From NCBI GenBank assembly GCA_026261815.1, contig JAMPIT010000379.1, positions 5,840,001 to 5,904,000 of the forward strand: 64,000 bases of DNA, given 5' to 3'. Both the position numbers and the translations under genes were made by a program. This stretch comes from Monarcha castaneiventris obscurior. Its lineage: Eukaryota; Chordata; Aves; Passeriformes; Monarchidae. Shown piece by piece: positions 38,701-48,530 of the stretch. The notes below the pieces were generated by a model. The model did not search any database, had not been told where the DNA came from, and saw nothing but the letters and a program-made list of their open reading frames with translations. The number at the start of each line of letters is the position of its first letter. The stretch's first letter is position 1.

Positions 38701-39663
38701 GCATTATGCATCAATTATTTAATCAAAAGTTCAAAAGGGCTTGATTTAGCATATTCCCTGCAGACAAATCCTTAGTCTGTAAGTGTTCGCTCAGAGCACA
38801 ATATCCTGAAAATAGGTTCAGATTTTCTTTTCCTTTCAACTGTAAAAGTTTATTAATATGCTTGACGATCATAATAGCTGTTAGAGAGCTGGCATATAAC
38901 CTGTATATTTGGCATGTTCATTGAGGGACTGCTGTTCAGCCTTTTCTTCAGTGTTAGCATGAAGTGTACTCTTGTTATATAAGAGGGTTGTGTTATCTCA
39001 GATGTCCCTGAGTATTTGCTTTTAAAGGCTGCCACTGCAAGTGTGTCTCTTCCAAGACTGAGACAAGAACTATTAGTGAATATTTGGAATTAATTTTAAT
39101 GTCAAAAGGAGTGAAACGTGGATATCTGCCTTAAAACTCTTACATTTTCAGTTGCTTGGAGATTGATTTTTCAAACACACCCATGATCCCAAGTGGCTCC
39201 TGTTGGAAACAGTAGTTGCAGAAGATTGTCAGCTAATATTATTTTGTCCTTTAAAGAGGAAAATGACTGATTTGGCTTTCTTTAAGTCCGAAGTTGACAG
39301 ACACATGGCCTAGGTCACGTCACAAGTATACCTACATGCTGCCCTCTGCTACACAGGTGGCACAGCTCTGCCTGAATGCAGACAGCTTTTGTAACTAGAT
39401 CATAGCTGAAAGTCTCTTCTTACTGACTTCCTGAACTCTGTGAAGACTGCTGTTGACTGTGCTATTTCTGATGGCTTTCCTGATGAACGTGTAAGGCTGG
39501 ACAGTCTGTTCCGTTCCCACTCATGTCTCTAAACATCTGCTGCTGGTAATAGGCATCACTCACCTTTGTCTGGCAGCCTTTGGCTTAGTTGCCCCAATCC
39601 AGAAAGTTTTTTATCCTATTTCACATTGGACCTCCTAATAAACAATTCAAACAGAAGAAAATA

Positions 39664-39716
39664 AATTATTATTACTATTGTTATTGTTATTATTATTGTT
39701 GTTATTATTATTATTT
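39664..39716. repeat. Imperfect TTA/TTG microsatellite
   Basis: About 17 trinucleotide units, mostly TTA with interspersed TTG and one ACT interruption. It produces a long tyrosine/cysteine run in the plus-strand ORF at 39589-39960, which is therefore not a gene. Confidence 0.9.
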
Positions 39717-40510
39717 TGGTAATCTTGTGGACAGTCTAAAAATTGCAAAATGTATGTATACTTACTGTTTGGTGGAAACAAACCAATACCTTCATGATCA
39801 CAGAATCACTGTATCTTCTTATTCTTTGCATGAGAGCTTTTTCTTCTTTCACCCTCATGTTTTTTCCCTCAATCTGTTGCTGTTTTTAAGTCACCTTCAT
39901 TATTTCCCTGTCCTTTCTTCAGCCTCATGTTATTATCTGTGGCATTTGCTTTATCTCTGACTTCCCTGCAACCCTCATTCTCTTGTCTGCTCTCTCTTTT
40001 CCTGTTATCCTCTTGGTTCCAAGAACATTTTTTCAGGCAAACCCTCTCTTAGACTTGAGCCTTTGTTCCCTTTGCTTGGGCTGTTCTGGTCTGCCCTGTT
40101 TGGGTATTTTGCTGGGTCTGCCCCGACGTCACATGAGTGAGCACCTCCATAATGTGTCAGAGTACATTAAGCAGTGTGACAGAATGCCTGTCACATTTGG
40201 GTCATTCTCTCGGGGGTTTTTCTGTGTGACATCCTGTTTATGTGGAAAGGGGAAGAAGAAGTAACAAGTCATCTTTGGAGCAGTTACCTGTGAGTTTGGT
40301 GATCATGGTCCTTTGTTCCTATGGACCTTTGTCTTGAAGCCCTGCATCTCCATTCTGGACTTGAAGCAGTTATTCTGGTGGAGTTATATGTGAGCTCAGT
40401 GCATACATACGTGTTTTCTGTAGAGACCAAGGGAAAGTTTTTATGTCCTTGCAGATTCCTGACAGGATAAGCTCGACTATTTTGGCCAATATGTGTGTTG
40501 TAGGATTGCA

Positions 40511-40735
40511 TTCACAGAATCACAAAGTTACGTAGATTGAAAAGACTTCTGAGATCATCAAGTCCAACCTTTGACCCATCACCACCTTTTCAACTAGACC
40601 ACAGCACTCAGTACCATATCCAGGCATTTCTTGAACACCTCCAGGGGTGGTGACTCCCCCAGCTGACTCCCTGGGCAGCCTGTTCCAATGCTTAACAACC
40701 CTTCCAGTGAAGAAATTCCTCCTGATGTTTTGAAG
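40511..40735 (-). mobile_element. CR1 LINE 3' fragment, minus orientation
   Basis: Begins with ttcacagaatcacaaagtta, the reverse complement of the CR1 terminus, and continues with 'gagatcatcaagtccaacc', 'ggcatttcttgaacacctcc', 'ctgggcagcctgttccaatg' and 'cagtgaagaaattcctcctg'. These are classic minus-strand CR1 landmarks. It is 5'-truncated and non-coding. Confidence 0.93.
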
Positions 40736-43602
40736 TCCTTCTCCATTGCATCTGCCAAGTTGGGAATTTCGCTGAACTTTTTTTGCCTTGTCCTGGTTTC
40801 CAAGCTGTCAGTCGGCTCAGGAGAACAAGTAGGCACTGCTGAGCTTTCCTCCACCTTAACCATAGCCTGCACCATCTTCCTGCCTAAACAGTGGTCTCCA
40901 TCACAAACTCACACAGAAAGTCTGATCTGTCTCCAGCCATTTCTCATTTCTGTCTCCAGTAACTTTTACAAATAAGCCCACTGTGGAGCCAGCCACCGCC
41001 AGTGGTGAATGTTCTCAGCGATTATGGGCTTCTTCAGGGTGAAGATAGCAAATAGTCCCTAGAAGGGAAGTAAGAATGTGGGACCTGATGTCATTTTTAT
41101 TATAATTCTTTCCTCCTGTAATTCCTGAAGAGTGTTTTTTCCATGCTCATTTGTTTTCAGTTACATCAAAAGTCAAGTCTGTGCAACTCTAGTAATATAG
41201 ATCAACTTCATAACACCCAGAATGTTCAGAGAGAAGCTTTAACGTCTCTATTTTATCATATTTTACTGCATCTAGTTTTATTTTCTGTAAGTCTTAGTGG
41301 AAGATTTCATACAGCAGGTATTTAGTATGCTAGGACAAATTGTGCAAACAGAAGATGTTGGCCATAAAAATAATTTCCTGCTTTTATAAGTGTGAAGAGA
41401 CTGCACAATATAATGTCCTCAGTGGGCATTGTTATTAATACAGTTCTGGGTCTCTATACAATGAACATTAAGCTTCCTGGCATTAATGTTTGTGATATAC
41501 AATGGCTTTACAGAGGCATTTTCCTTGCGCTGAATCAAGGCATTCCCAGGCTGAATTCAGACTGAGTTGTATCTGTGATACTATTTTTGTCTGCAGAGGT
41601 TTTCTAGCAGGGTATTTGGCCCTTTACTGAGAAAAGTGTGGGCTAATTCCACAGAAGTTCTCTGTCTGCTCAGCCTTTTCTTTGGTCCATGTGAATGGAT
41701 AGACAGATATCTCCTTTCCTGACAGGGAGTAAATTGAAAGTAACTCATTTGAACTCATTGACATCACTATGGCACAAAGGGAAGAATGAATCAGTCTCTC
41801 AGTGTGTATTGTTTGAGGAGGCTGAACTCAATTTCTGATAAATGAAGTTGACACTAGTATCATACTGCATCTCTTGTAAAGGTCCTGATCTTCCCTAAGT
41901 TTAATTTTCCACAGTTCATCCATCTATATTTTGCCTTGAAACTCTTTAGTCTTGGATTTGTAGGATATCTTTAAGGACTCCATGTGTAAAATACAGGATG
42001 ACAGATAAGTGGCCATGTACATCGAGACTCTTACTCCATCTAGGGGCCCTAACAACATCATTAAAGAGCTTCTGTCACACAGAGGGGGAAGGATAGATGT
42101 GTGAAACTTCACCTAAATCTCGTTTATCGGTCATTGCACATTCTGCAGTCTGGTTGCCTTTCTCAGTGTTGCTGATTGTCAAGCTATGTTTGTATCAACT
42201 GGAGCTTTTCTCCTTTGCCTAGTCCTTATTTCCTCAAGAGACGTGAAGTTTTAGAGCATGGTATTTTAAGGGGAGACACTGCAGTTGCCTTCTGGTTTGG
42301 GAGTCTTGGATACTGCGGGAATCAGCAGGGGAACTGGAGCACCCGCTCTTGCAGAAGGCATTGCTTTGAATATGAGTAATGTCAGGAGAGAAAATCTGGG
42401 AAGATTGTGTGAACACAAAGCCAGAGTTTAGTCAAATATTCTGTATAGTTGCTCTGAGTAAGATGCTGTCTACTCAAATGGAATTGATACCCCAAAAATG
42501 GATATTCCAGATACCAGGATCCATCTTTCCCTCTTTTCAAGCTGATTATGGGTCATATCCCAGAAGATTTTGGGGCAAATAAATTGCGTTGTTTTCAAAT
42601 GGAATACATGATTAAACACCTATGAAAACTTGAACCTCTGACAGTAATTAGCAACTTGATTACCAATCTCAGCAAAAGGTCTGAACTGTCCTTATGACTT
42701 CAGGCATTAGATGCTTTTTCATCATAATCCTGTGTGTCACATGAATTGTCCTGCTTCATAGCAGTGCCCTCACTCTCAACAGCTGAAGTGGGTACTGGGA
42801 TTTTTCCCAGAAACCCTCTGGACTGAACCAAACCCTTCATAAGAGAGAAGCATATGCTAATAGTATTTAGTAAGTCTCTTCAGCTCTGGGGATGAAAATT
42901 GCAGTTGTGGTATGAGACTGTTTACCCAAGCATTAAGTTCAGCTTAAGAATTTCTCTAATTATTTTTAATGGATGGAAATGTTATGGGTCAAATTCAGTC
43001 CACATTACATAAGAAAATATTTAAATTAATAGAATAAGGATCAGGTTAATAATTTGCATATATGTAAAATATCACATCTTTTATATTCAAGAAAGTGAAT
43101 GATTCATCTTTCATTAGTATTCTGTACCTTGTTTTGCTGTTTACAGTCTGGCCAAATGTAAGTTATTTGAAAAATAATACTACAGAAAACAAAAAAGCCA
43201 TGGATCACACTCTGAAAAACACGATATATGCCAAGGAAAGCTTTTGTTTTCAACCAGTTCTGAATGTATAATAGATGTTCATTCTTTTTCATTGACCTTT
43301 GTGATATGACTGAACCTTAAAGGTTGATAATGTAATCTCAACTTGTTTTCTGTAGCTATTAGGTAAGAAATTATTCTAAAGAACTGTTAAATTGCATTTT
43401 CCCTTACCATAACAAGCTGTTTTTTAAAGGAAAGAGAAGTTAATATGAGATTGGGGATAATACCCTCTATCCTTAAGCTGGTGACGTGCACTGCTTCAAA
43501 ATTAATGAAAAACGTAAATAACCCAATTTGTTAACATTTGCATTCACTCTACACTTGCTTTTGGCTGCAAGTGCCAAGCAAGCTGTAGTCCTCTCGTGGC
43601 AT

Positions 43603-43625
43603 GGGGGGGAGTGTTTTAGGGGGGG
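43603..43625 (+). other. Possible G-quadruplex (two G7 runs)
   Basis: Two runs of seven guanines separated by nine bases (agtgtttta) lie at the upstream edge of the CpG island. Each G7 could supply two G-triplets, enough for an intramolecular quadruplex on the plus strand. Such motifs are enriched just around promoters. Confidence 0.4.
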
Positions 43626-43628
43626 TGG

Positions 43629-44342
43629 ATGGAGCTGGCAGCGGTTGTGTCAGAGGTAAAAAAGGAAATTATTGATGAAAGAAAGATGCGGTGTAAGTCA
43701 GACTTGGCATTCGGAGAAGCATACCGCTGGAGAAGATGTTATCGCTGTAATAAGGGCATCCAACACGAAGACATCGTGCGCGGGTTTGGCATTGTTTGCC
43801 TGCCACGTGTGATCATCCACAGAATCTGCAGGCGCGTAGCCTTGCTTCGCCTGAACGCGGGGACAGGGCCATTTTCGGGAGACAGGGCCATTTTCGGGAG
43901 ACAGGGCCATTTTCGGGAGACAGCCGTGGGGATGCGCCGCCTCTGCTCGGCGATGTCTGGCTTGGTGTGCCGGGAGAGAGTTAAAAAGCCGGAGCGTGGT
44001 GGCTGCGATGGAAACACACCCAGCAGTGCCATCCTGTGGCCAGGGCTGCCGCTGCCCGCCGGGGATCTCGGCTGCTGCGCTCCCTCCGAGCCGCGCCAGC
44101 CTCTCGCCTTGTGCCTTCCTCTCGCCTTGTGCCCTCCTCTCGCCTTGTGCCCTCCTCTCGCCTTGTGCCCTCCTCCCTCTGCCTTCAGCCCTTCCCCAGC
44201 TTCTGCTTCAGTCTCCGCAGCAGGAGGCTCAGGCGCGCCTTCTCATTCTCCTCTGGAAACATTTTTTGAAAGTCTCCGTGATTCCGTTGCTGTATTCACT
44301 GTCAGGTTCACCAGTTCTGTATTTTACGAATCTCAAATGTAA
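43629..44342 (+). CDS. Unidentified 237-codon ORF in the CpG island (hypothetical)
   Basis: Longest open frame in the window. It starts MELAAVVSEVKKEI and has a Cys-containing basic segment around residues 30-70 (RWRRCYRCNKGIQ, then RICRRV). A stretch encoded by the 19-bp repeats follows at about 78-96, then a proline/leucine/cysteine repeat (LALCPP) at about 158-182 and a serine-rich tail. No signal peptide or known domain is seen. Much of its openness can be explained by high GC and by repeat unit lengths that avoid stops. Other frames over the same DNA are also open for 60-121 codons on both strands, which argues against coding. The ATG context is ggatggATGG-like (43629 preceded by gggtgg) and therefore acceptable. 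An AATAAA lies 171 bp after the stop. I do not recognise it, and a non-coding exon is at least as likely. Confidence 0.25.
   Translation: MELAAVVSEVKKEIIDERKMRCKSDLAFGEAYRWRRCYRCNKGIQHEDIVRGFGIVCLPRVIIHRICRRVALLRLNAGTGPFSGDRAIFGRQGHFRETAVGMRRLCSAMSGLVCRERVKKPERGGCDGNTPSSAILWPGLPLPAGDLGCCAPSEPRQPLALCLPLALCPPLALCPPLALCPPPSAFSPSPASASVSAAGGSGAPSHSPLETFFESLRDSVAVFTVRFTSSVFYESQM
43862..43923. repeat. Minisatellite, 19-bp unit, 3.3 copies
   Basis: The unit gacagggccattttcggga is repeated perfectly at 43862-43880, 43881-43899 and 43900-43918, followed by a partial gacag. Each unit keeps one CpG. Because 19 is not a multiple of three, successive copies are read in three different frames, none with a stop. 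Confidence 0.97.
44101..44172. repeat. Minisatellite, 18-bp unit, four copies
   Basis: The unit ctctcgccttgtgccctc occurs at 44101-44118 (one T-for-C difference), 44119-44136, 44137-44154 and 44155-44172. The length of 18 keeps every frame in register. In the 237-codon frame it gives a hexapeptide repeat PLALCP. The pyrimidine-rich plus strand could also act as a splicing or H-DNA type tract. Confidence 0.97.
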
Positions 44343-44512
44343 GGCAAACCGACCTTTTTAAAGAGAAATGAGAAGGCTGTTGTATATTGTACATATCCAT
44401 TGACCAAGTCTTGTTACCTCATGTGTTCTTTGCGTGTTTAAAAGCTGACGCTTGCAAAACCCTTTTGAAGGAACTACTAAGTCAGACTGAGGCCTGATCA
44501 CACAGTGCCACA

Positions 44513-44518
44513 AATAAA
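44513..44518 (+). terminator. Canonical poly(A) signal AATAAA after the CpG-island unit
   Basis: AATAAA followed within 10-20 bases by tgttgtcattaaaatag, a modest GT/T-rich downstream stretch. It is 171 bp after the end of the 237-codon frame, so CpG island, open frame and signal make a compact unit of about 950 bp. AATAAA occurs often by chance in AT-rich introns, so alone it proves little. Confidence 0.35.
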
Positions 44519-46190
44519 GCTGTTGTCATTAAAATAGTTTTATAGCGCGATCGCAAGAATAACAGAGGCACAGTCTAGAAATACCATTGTCTTTTGCAGA
44601 GGGGGTGGTTATAAAGTTTCTGACTGTGGAATACATGTAGCAGCGGGTCTGCTATTTGCTTGTTGATCTTTAATTCATAAATATGTTTAACACTTAAAAT
44701 AAGAAAATTATGTGTAATCAATGGACTTAAACCATTGTTGTTGACTTCTTAGCAACAGGGCAGAGTTCTAATTCTTTCCTGGTTTTCATCAAAGTACTAG
44801 GAAGCTTAGAGTTACATTTTTTTGTTATTTCATTTTATATATGTCATACTTCAGTCATCATTTCAAATAATTTCAAAGCATGTTTATAAAAAAGGAAACT
44901 TTGCCAGAATCTGGGTGACAAGTAGATGACAACAGTTTCCCAGCCCAGCACTCAGGGTGGATCACCCACTGTTCCCTTTTGCAGAATTGACTGTCATTAG
45001 TGCTGCTCCTTGGGGAGACTGATGGCTTCTGCCACCCACAGAGAGCCCTTCAGGCTTAAGTTAAATATAGGTGAGACAAGATGGTCAGGAGCTGACAGCA
45101 GGGGTAGAAGGTGCTTCTGTTGTAAATTAAATTAATGCATAAGAGAGGAATTTTACCAGAGATCTTTACACACTCATACACCTTGGTGGATTTGTCAGGT
45201 ACCATATCAAAAGTGAAAAGACCACATTTCAGTGTACTGTTAGCCTAATGATTATTCCTCGTTAGTAACACTTGACCAAAGTGCTGTAGTGATCAGAATC
45301 CCAGGAGGTTTTAGAATAACTCATTTTACCTTCTGGGCACAACATAGGTAGAGTATAATGGAATGCCAGCCCAGGTATGCAGACAGGGGAACTTTTAAAA
45401 CTTCCCCTAAATTTTCAGTGCCTCAGTTGTACACATCATGTCCTGCAGATTTCCAGACACCCAGCAGCCAGGCTTGGCACCCACTCAGGAATGTCTTTTG
45501 TGCATGCCGTGTGCAGCTGGCTGGCACATACACAGACAACACAGCTCCTGATGGCTGGAACATCACTTCTCCCATGTGGCATCACATGGACAGGTGATGT
45601 GTGTGAATCCAGTGAGTCCAAGTGCAGCTGACTTACTCCATATGCACATGGGTTCAGAAAAAAGCTGCTTCTGTTGGCTGGTCTAAATGTTCAGTTCCTA
45701 ACCCAGGCACTCCTCCTCAGCCCTGGGATGGGCAGGTAGAAGTGGATAGCCTTATTCCAGCTTCCTGCTGAGCCAGTGCATACCACACACCTGTGCAGTC
45801 TTGCAGCACAGGCAAAAAGGTGAGGAGGAGGAGGAGGAAGAGGAATGCATGCAGTTGGCAGGGGAATAAAGGGAACCATGGCCTCCCTCTGAAATCCCTT
45901 GGCTTTCAAGGCAAATCTGAAGGGAATACCTGAGTACGCACAGTGCTGTGAAGGCCTGCCGTATATCTCACACAAAACCTCTTGAGGATGTGGAGGACTC
46001 TTTCTTAAACATTCAAGGGCCTCAGGGTAGGTTCTGTGTTTTCTTTATTTATTACATGTGTTAGGAAAGGGCCTTGGAGCACAGCTTACTTGAGTAATGA
46101 TTTTAGAGAAAAGTCAGTGGGGCATCACTGATTCCTTTCCAGTAAGAGTTACTGTGTTTTTGCAGTACAGGTTCATGATTAAACAAGGAC

Positions 46191-46462
46191 ATCACAGAAT
46201 CACTGAGGTTGGCAGGGACTTCTGGAGAGAACAGGGTCAGGTACAGCACATTGCTCAGGCTTTTGTCCTGTTCAGGTTTGATTATTTTCAAGGATGGAGA
46301 CTCCACAGCCTTTGTGGGCACTATCTCAGTGTTTGAAAATCCTCACAGGGAAAATCTTTTCCTTACATTTAAATGCTTTTCTGTATTTTAATTCTTGCCT
46401 GTTTCCTTCGGTCCTTTCCTTTCCCTGAGAAGAGTGTGGCTCCATGTTCTCTACTCCCTTGC
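46191..46462 (-). mobile_element. CR1 LINE 3' fragment, minus orientation (diverged)
   Basis: Starts atcacagaatcactgaggtt and continues 'ggcagggacttctggagaga', 'aaggatggagactccacagc' and 'ctgagaagagtgtggctcca', all minus-strand CR1 landmarks. More diverged than its neighbour and ends within ten bases of the next CR1 copy. Confidence 0.88.
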
Positions 46463-46467
46463 ATTGG

Positions 46468-47360
46468 ATCACAGAATGATAAAATGTCTTGGGTTGAAAG
46501 GGACGTTAAAGATCATCTAGTTCTAACCCTCCTGCCATGAGCAGAGATACCTTTCTCTAGACCAGGTTGCTCAAATCCCTATCCAGTCTGGCCTTGAACA
46601 CTTCCAGCAATGGGTCATCCACAGCTTCTCTGGGCAACATGTTCCAGTGCCTCGCGACCCTGACAGTGAAGAATTTCTTTCTTATATCTGATCTAAACCT
46701 ACTCTCAGTTTAAACCCATTCCCCCTTGTCTTACCACTGCACACCCTTGCAAAAAGTTCCTCTCCAGTTCTCTTGTAGGCTCTCTTCAGGTATTGGAAGA
46801 CTGCAGTTAGGTCACCAAAAAGCCTTGTCTTCTCCAGGCTGAACAATCCCAGTTGTCTTTGCCTTTCCTCATAGGAGGGGTGCTCCATCCCTCTACTCAT
46901 GGTGGCCAGATGTTCGTACACACTTGTAAAGCCCTCCTGAGCCTGCCTCCCTGCAGTCTGAACAGTCCCACCTGTCTCAGCCTCTCTACACATGCTCCAG
47001 TCCCTTCATGCTCTTCGCTGTCACCAAGGCAGAGTAGAGGGGAAGGGTCACTGCCCAGTGCAGCCAGGGAGGATGCTGTGTGCCTTTGCTTCAAAAACAT
47101 ATTGCAGCTCAGCATCCAGCCTGTATTGGTACAGGGGGTTCTTCTTTCGACGTTCAGTACTCTGTATTTCCATTTGTTGCCCTTCCTGAAGTTCCTGTTT
47201 GCATGTTTCTCCAGCCTAGTGAGGTCCCTCTTAGTGGCAGCCCAGCCCTGGCATATCAGTCACTGTTCCCAGTTTTGTGTCACCTGCAGACCTGCTGAGG
47301 GTGCTCTGTCCCATCGTTCAGGTCATTAAGGAAAGTGCTGAACAGTTGGATCAGGTGCCT
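46468..47360 (-). mobile_element. CR1 LINE, longer 3' part (about 0.9 kb), minus orientation
   Basis: Begins gatcacagaatgataaaatg and runs through 'aagatcatctagttctaacc', 'tctggccttgaacacttcca', 'tctctgggcaacatgttcca' and 'ttttgtgtcacctgcagacc' to a segment like 'cccatcgttcaggtcattaa'. This spans the CR1 3' UTR and part of the 3' end of the ORF2 (reverse transcriptase) region on the minus strand, with many breaks. The apparent 158-codon plus-strand ORF at 46853-47329 is antisense to the repeat and is not a gene. Confidence 0.92.
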
Positions 47361-48493
47361 AGCAGGTGCCCAGCTGTGCTAGGAATCAGTGGGCTGGACA
47401 AACATTGCTTGGCAGCCGCAGTGGGCAAGGAAGGTGGATGAGAAGCCTGAGAGACATGGGAACAGGAACAGGAACATCCAGGACATCTCCAGGTACAGAC
47501 TGAGCAAAGGTGTAGACTGTGTAGAGTGCAGCTGTCACCAGGTGTACCCTGCCAAAGAGTGCCTCATTTTAGCTTGAGCAGAAGCAGCACCCTGGTACAT
47601 TTTCTTCTTCATGTAATTTGGTATCCACAGAGCATAAAAAACTGCAAGCCTTTGTCACTGGCACTTTGATCTGTGTAGTGGTGGGATGTGCAGGTAAAGC
47701 TTTCAGTGATCACACTACAGCTGACTGATTTGAGGGGCAGCTTGACCACCAACAGGTGTAGTTTAGAGGAGAAACACGCCTTGGTCAGTCCTCTGTTACC
47801 TGCCTGGCAGCAGGAGAGGGGGATCCAAACAGAAAATGTGAATAACTTCCCAGGGCTTCTTAGCAGTGACGATGACAAATGGCTCCCATACCCTGATTTG
47901 TGATGGGTTCACAGATTCTAATGAAAAAAAAGAATCGTCTAACATATTTTATAATATTTTTAGGATTGTTAGACAAGGAAGCATAAATCTTTCCTTTTTA
48001 ATGGAATCCACCTGAAATACCTGACATACAGTCAAGTGCCATTGATTTCAAATGACAGTACAAGTATGCTTAAACTCAAGCATGTGTGTAAGAGCTCTGC
48101 TGGACTAAAATCTTCATGAAATGTATAGTAAAGTTTTGGAAATAATTTCAATTAATATTTCTTTTAAAGTTTTTCCTATATTCACCGACAAAGGAAAATA
48201 CATCAAGGAGGATTTCGGTCCTAACTATCACTTGAACATGTTTAACTTATATTTACTTAGACCTACTATATGTTAAATAAATTTTGAATCAATTGTTAAA
48301 ACCCTAATTTAGTCATTTCCTGTGTTTGATTAAATGTAGTCTCCTCTTCCATGTTCATTTAGTAATAAATAGAGAGGTAACCTTATGAAGTTCATGGTTC
48401 AGGTGTAATACAAAAAAACTAAATAGAACAGATGAGGATTTTTCTATAAGTGGCTCCATTTAATGGTAAGAAAGCTTAAGCACACAGACTGTT

Positions 48494-48530
48494 TTTAATT
48501 TTTTTTAATTTTTTTTTATTTTTTTTTTAC
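48494..48530. repeat. T-rich low-complexity tract
   Basis: Runs of T broken by AA or A (ttttaattttttttaa pattern) over about 37 bp; on the minus strand an A-rich tract. No retroelement body was recognised next to it. Confidence 0.85.

Larger units (their letters stand above)
43560..44345. promoter_or_regulatory. Isolated intronic CpG island
   Basis: I count about 46 CpG dinucleotides in roughly 780 bp, whereas neighbouring 60-base lines usually have none or one. CpG retention implies that the region is unmethylated in the germ line, which in vertebrates normally marks a promoter. It contains two GC-rich minisatellites, a long ORF and a G-rich start (two G7 runs at 43603-43609 and 43619-43625). 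Perfect-looking donors occur at 43690-43695 (gcggtGTAAGT) and at 43656 (cagagGTAAAA). Sitting between DTNA coding exons, it could drive a shorter DTNA transcript lacking the first 49 residues or an independent transcript. A high-GC transposon insertion is an alternative. Confidence 0.6.

Noticed and set aside
39589..39960. 123-codon plus-strand ORF
   Set aside because: Built around the TTA/TTG microsatellite, which gives an artificial Tyr/Cys run.
46853..47329. 158-codon plus-strand ORF
   Set aside because: Antisense to a CR1 LINE copy.
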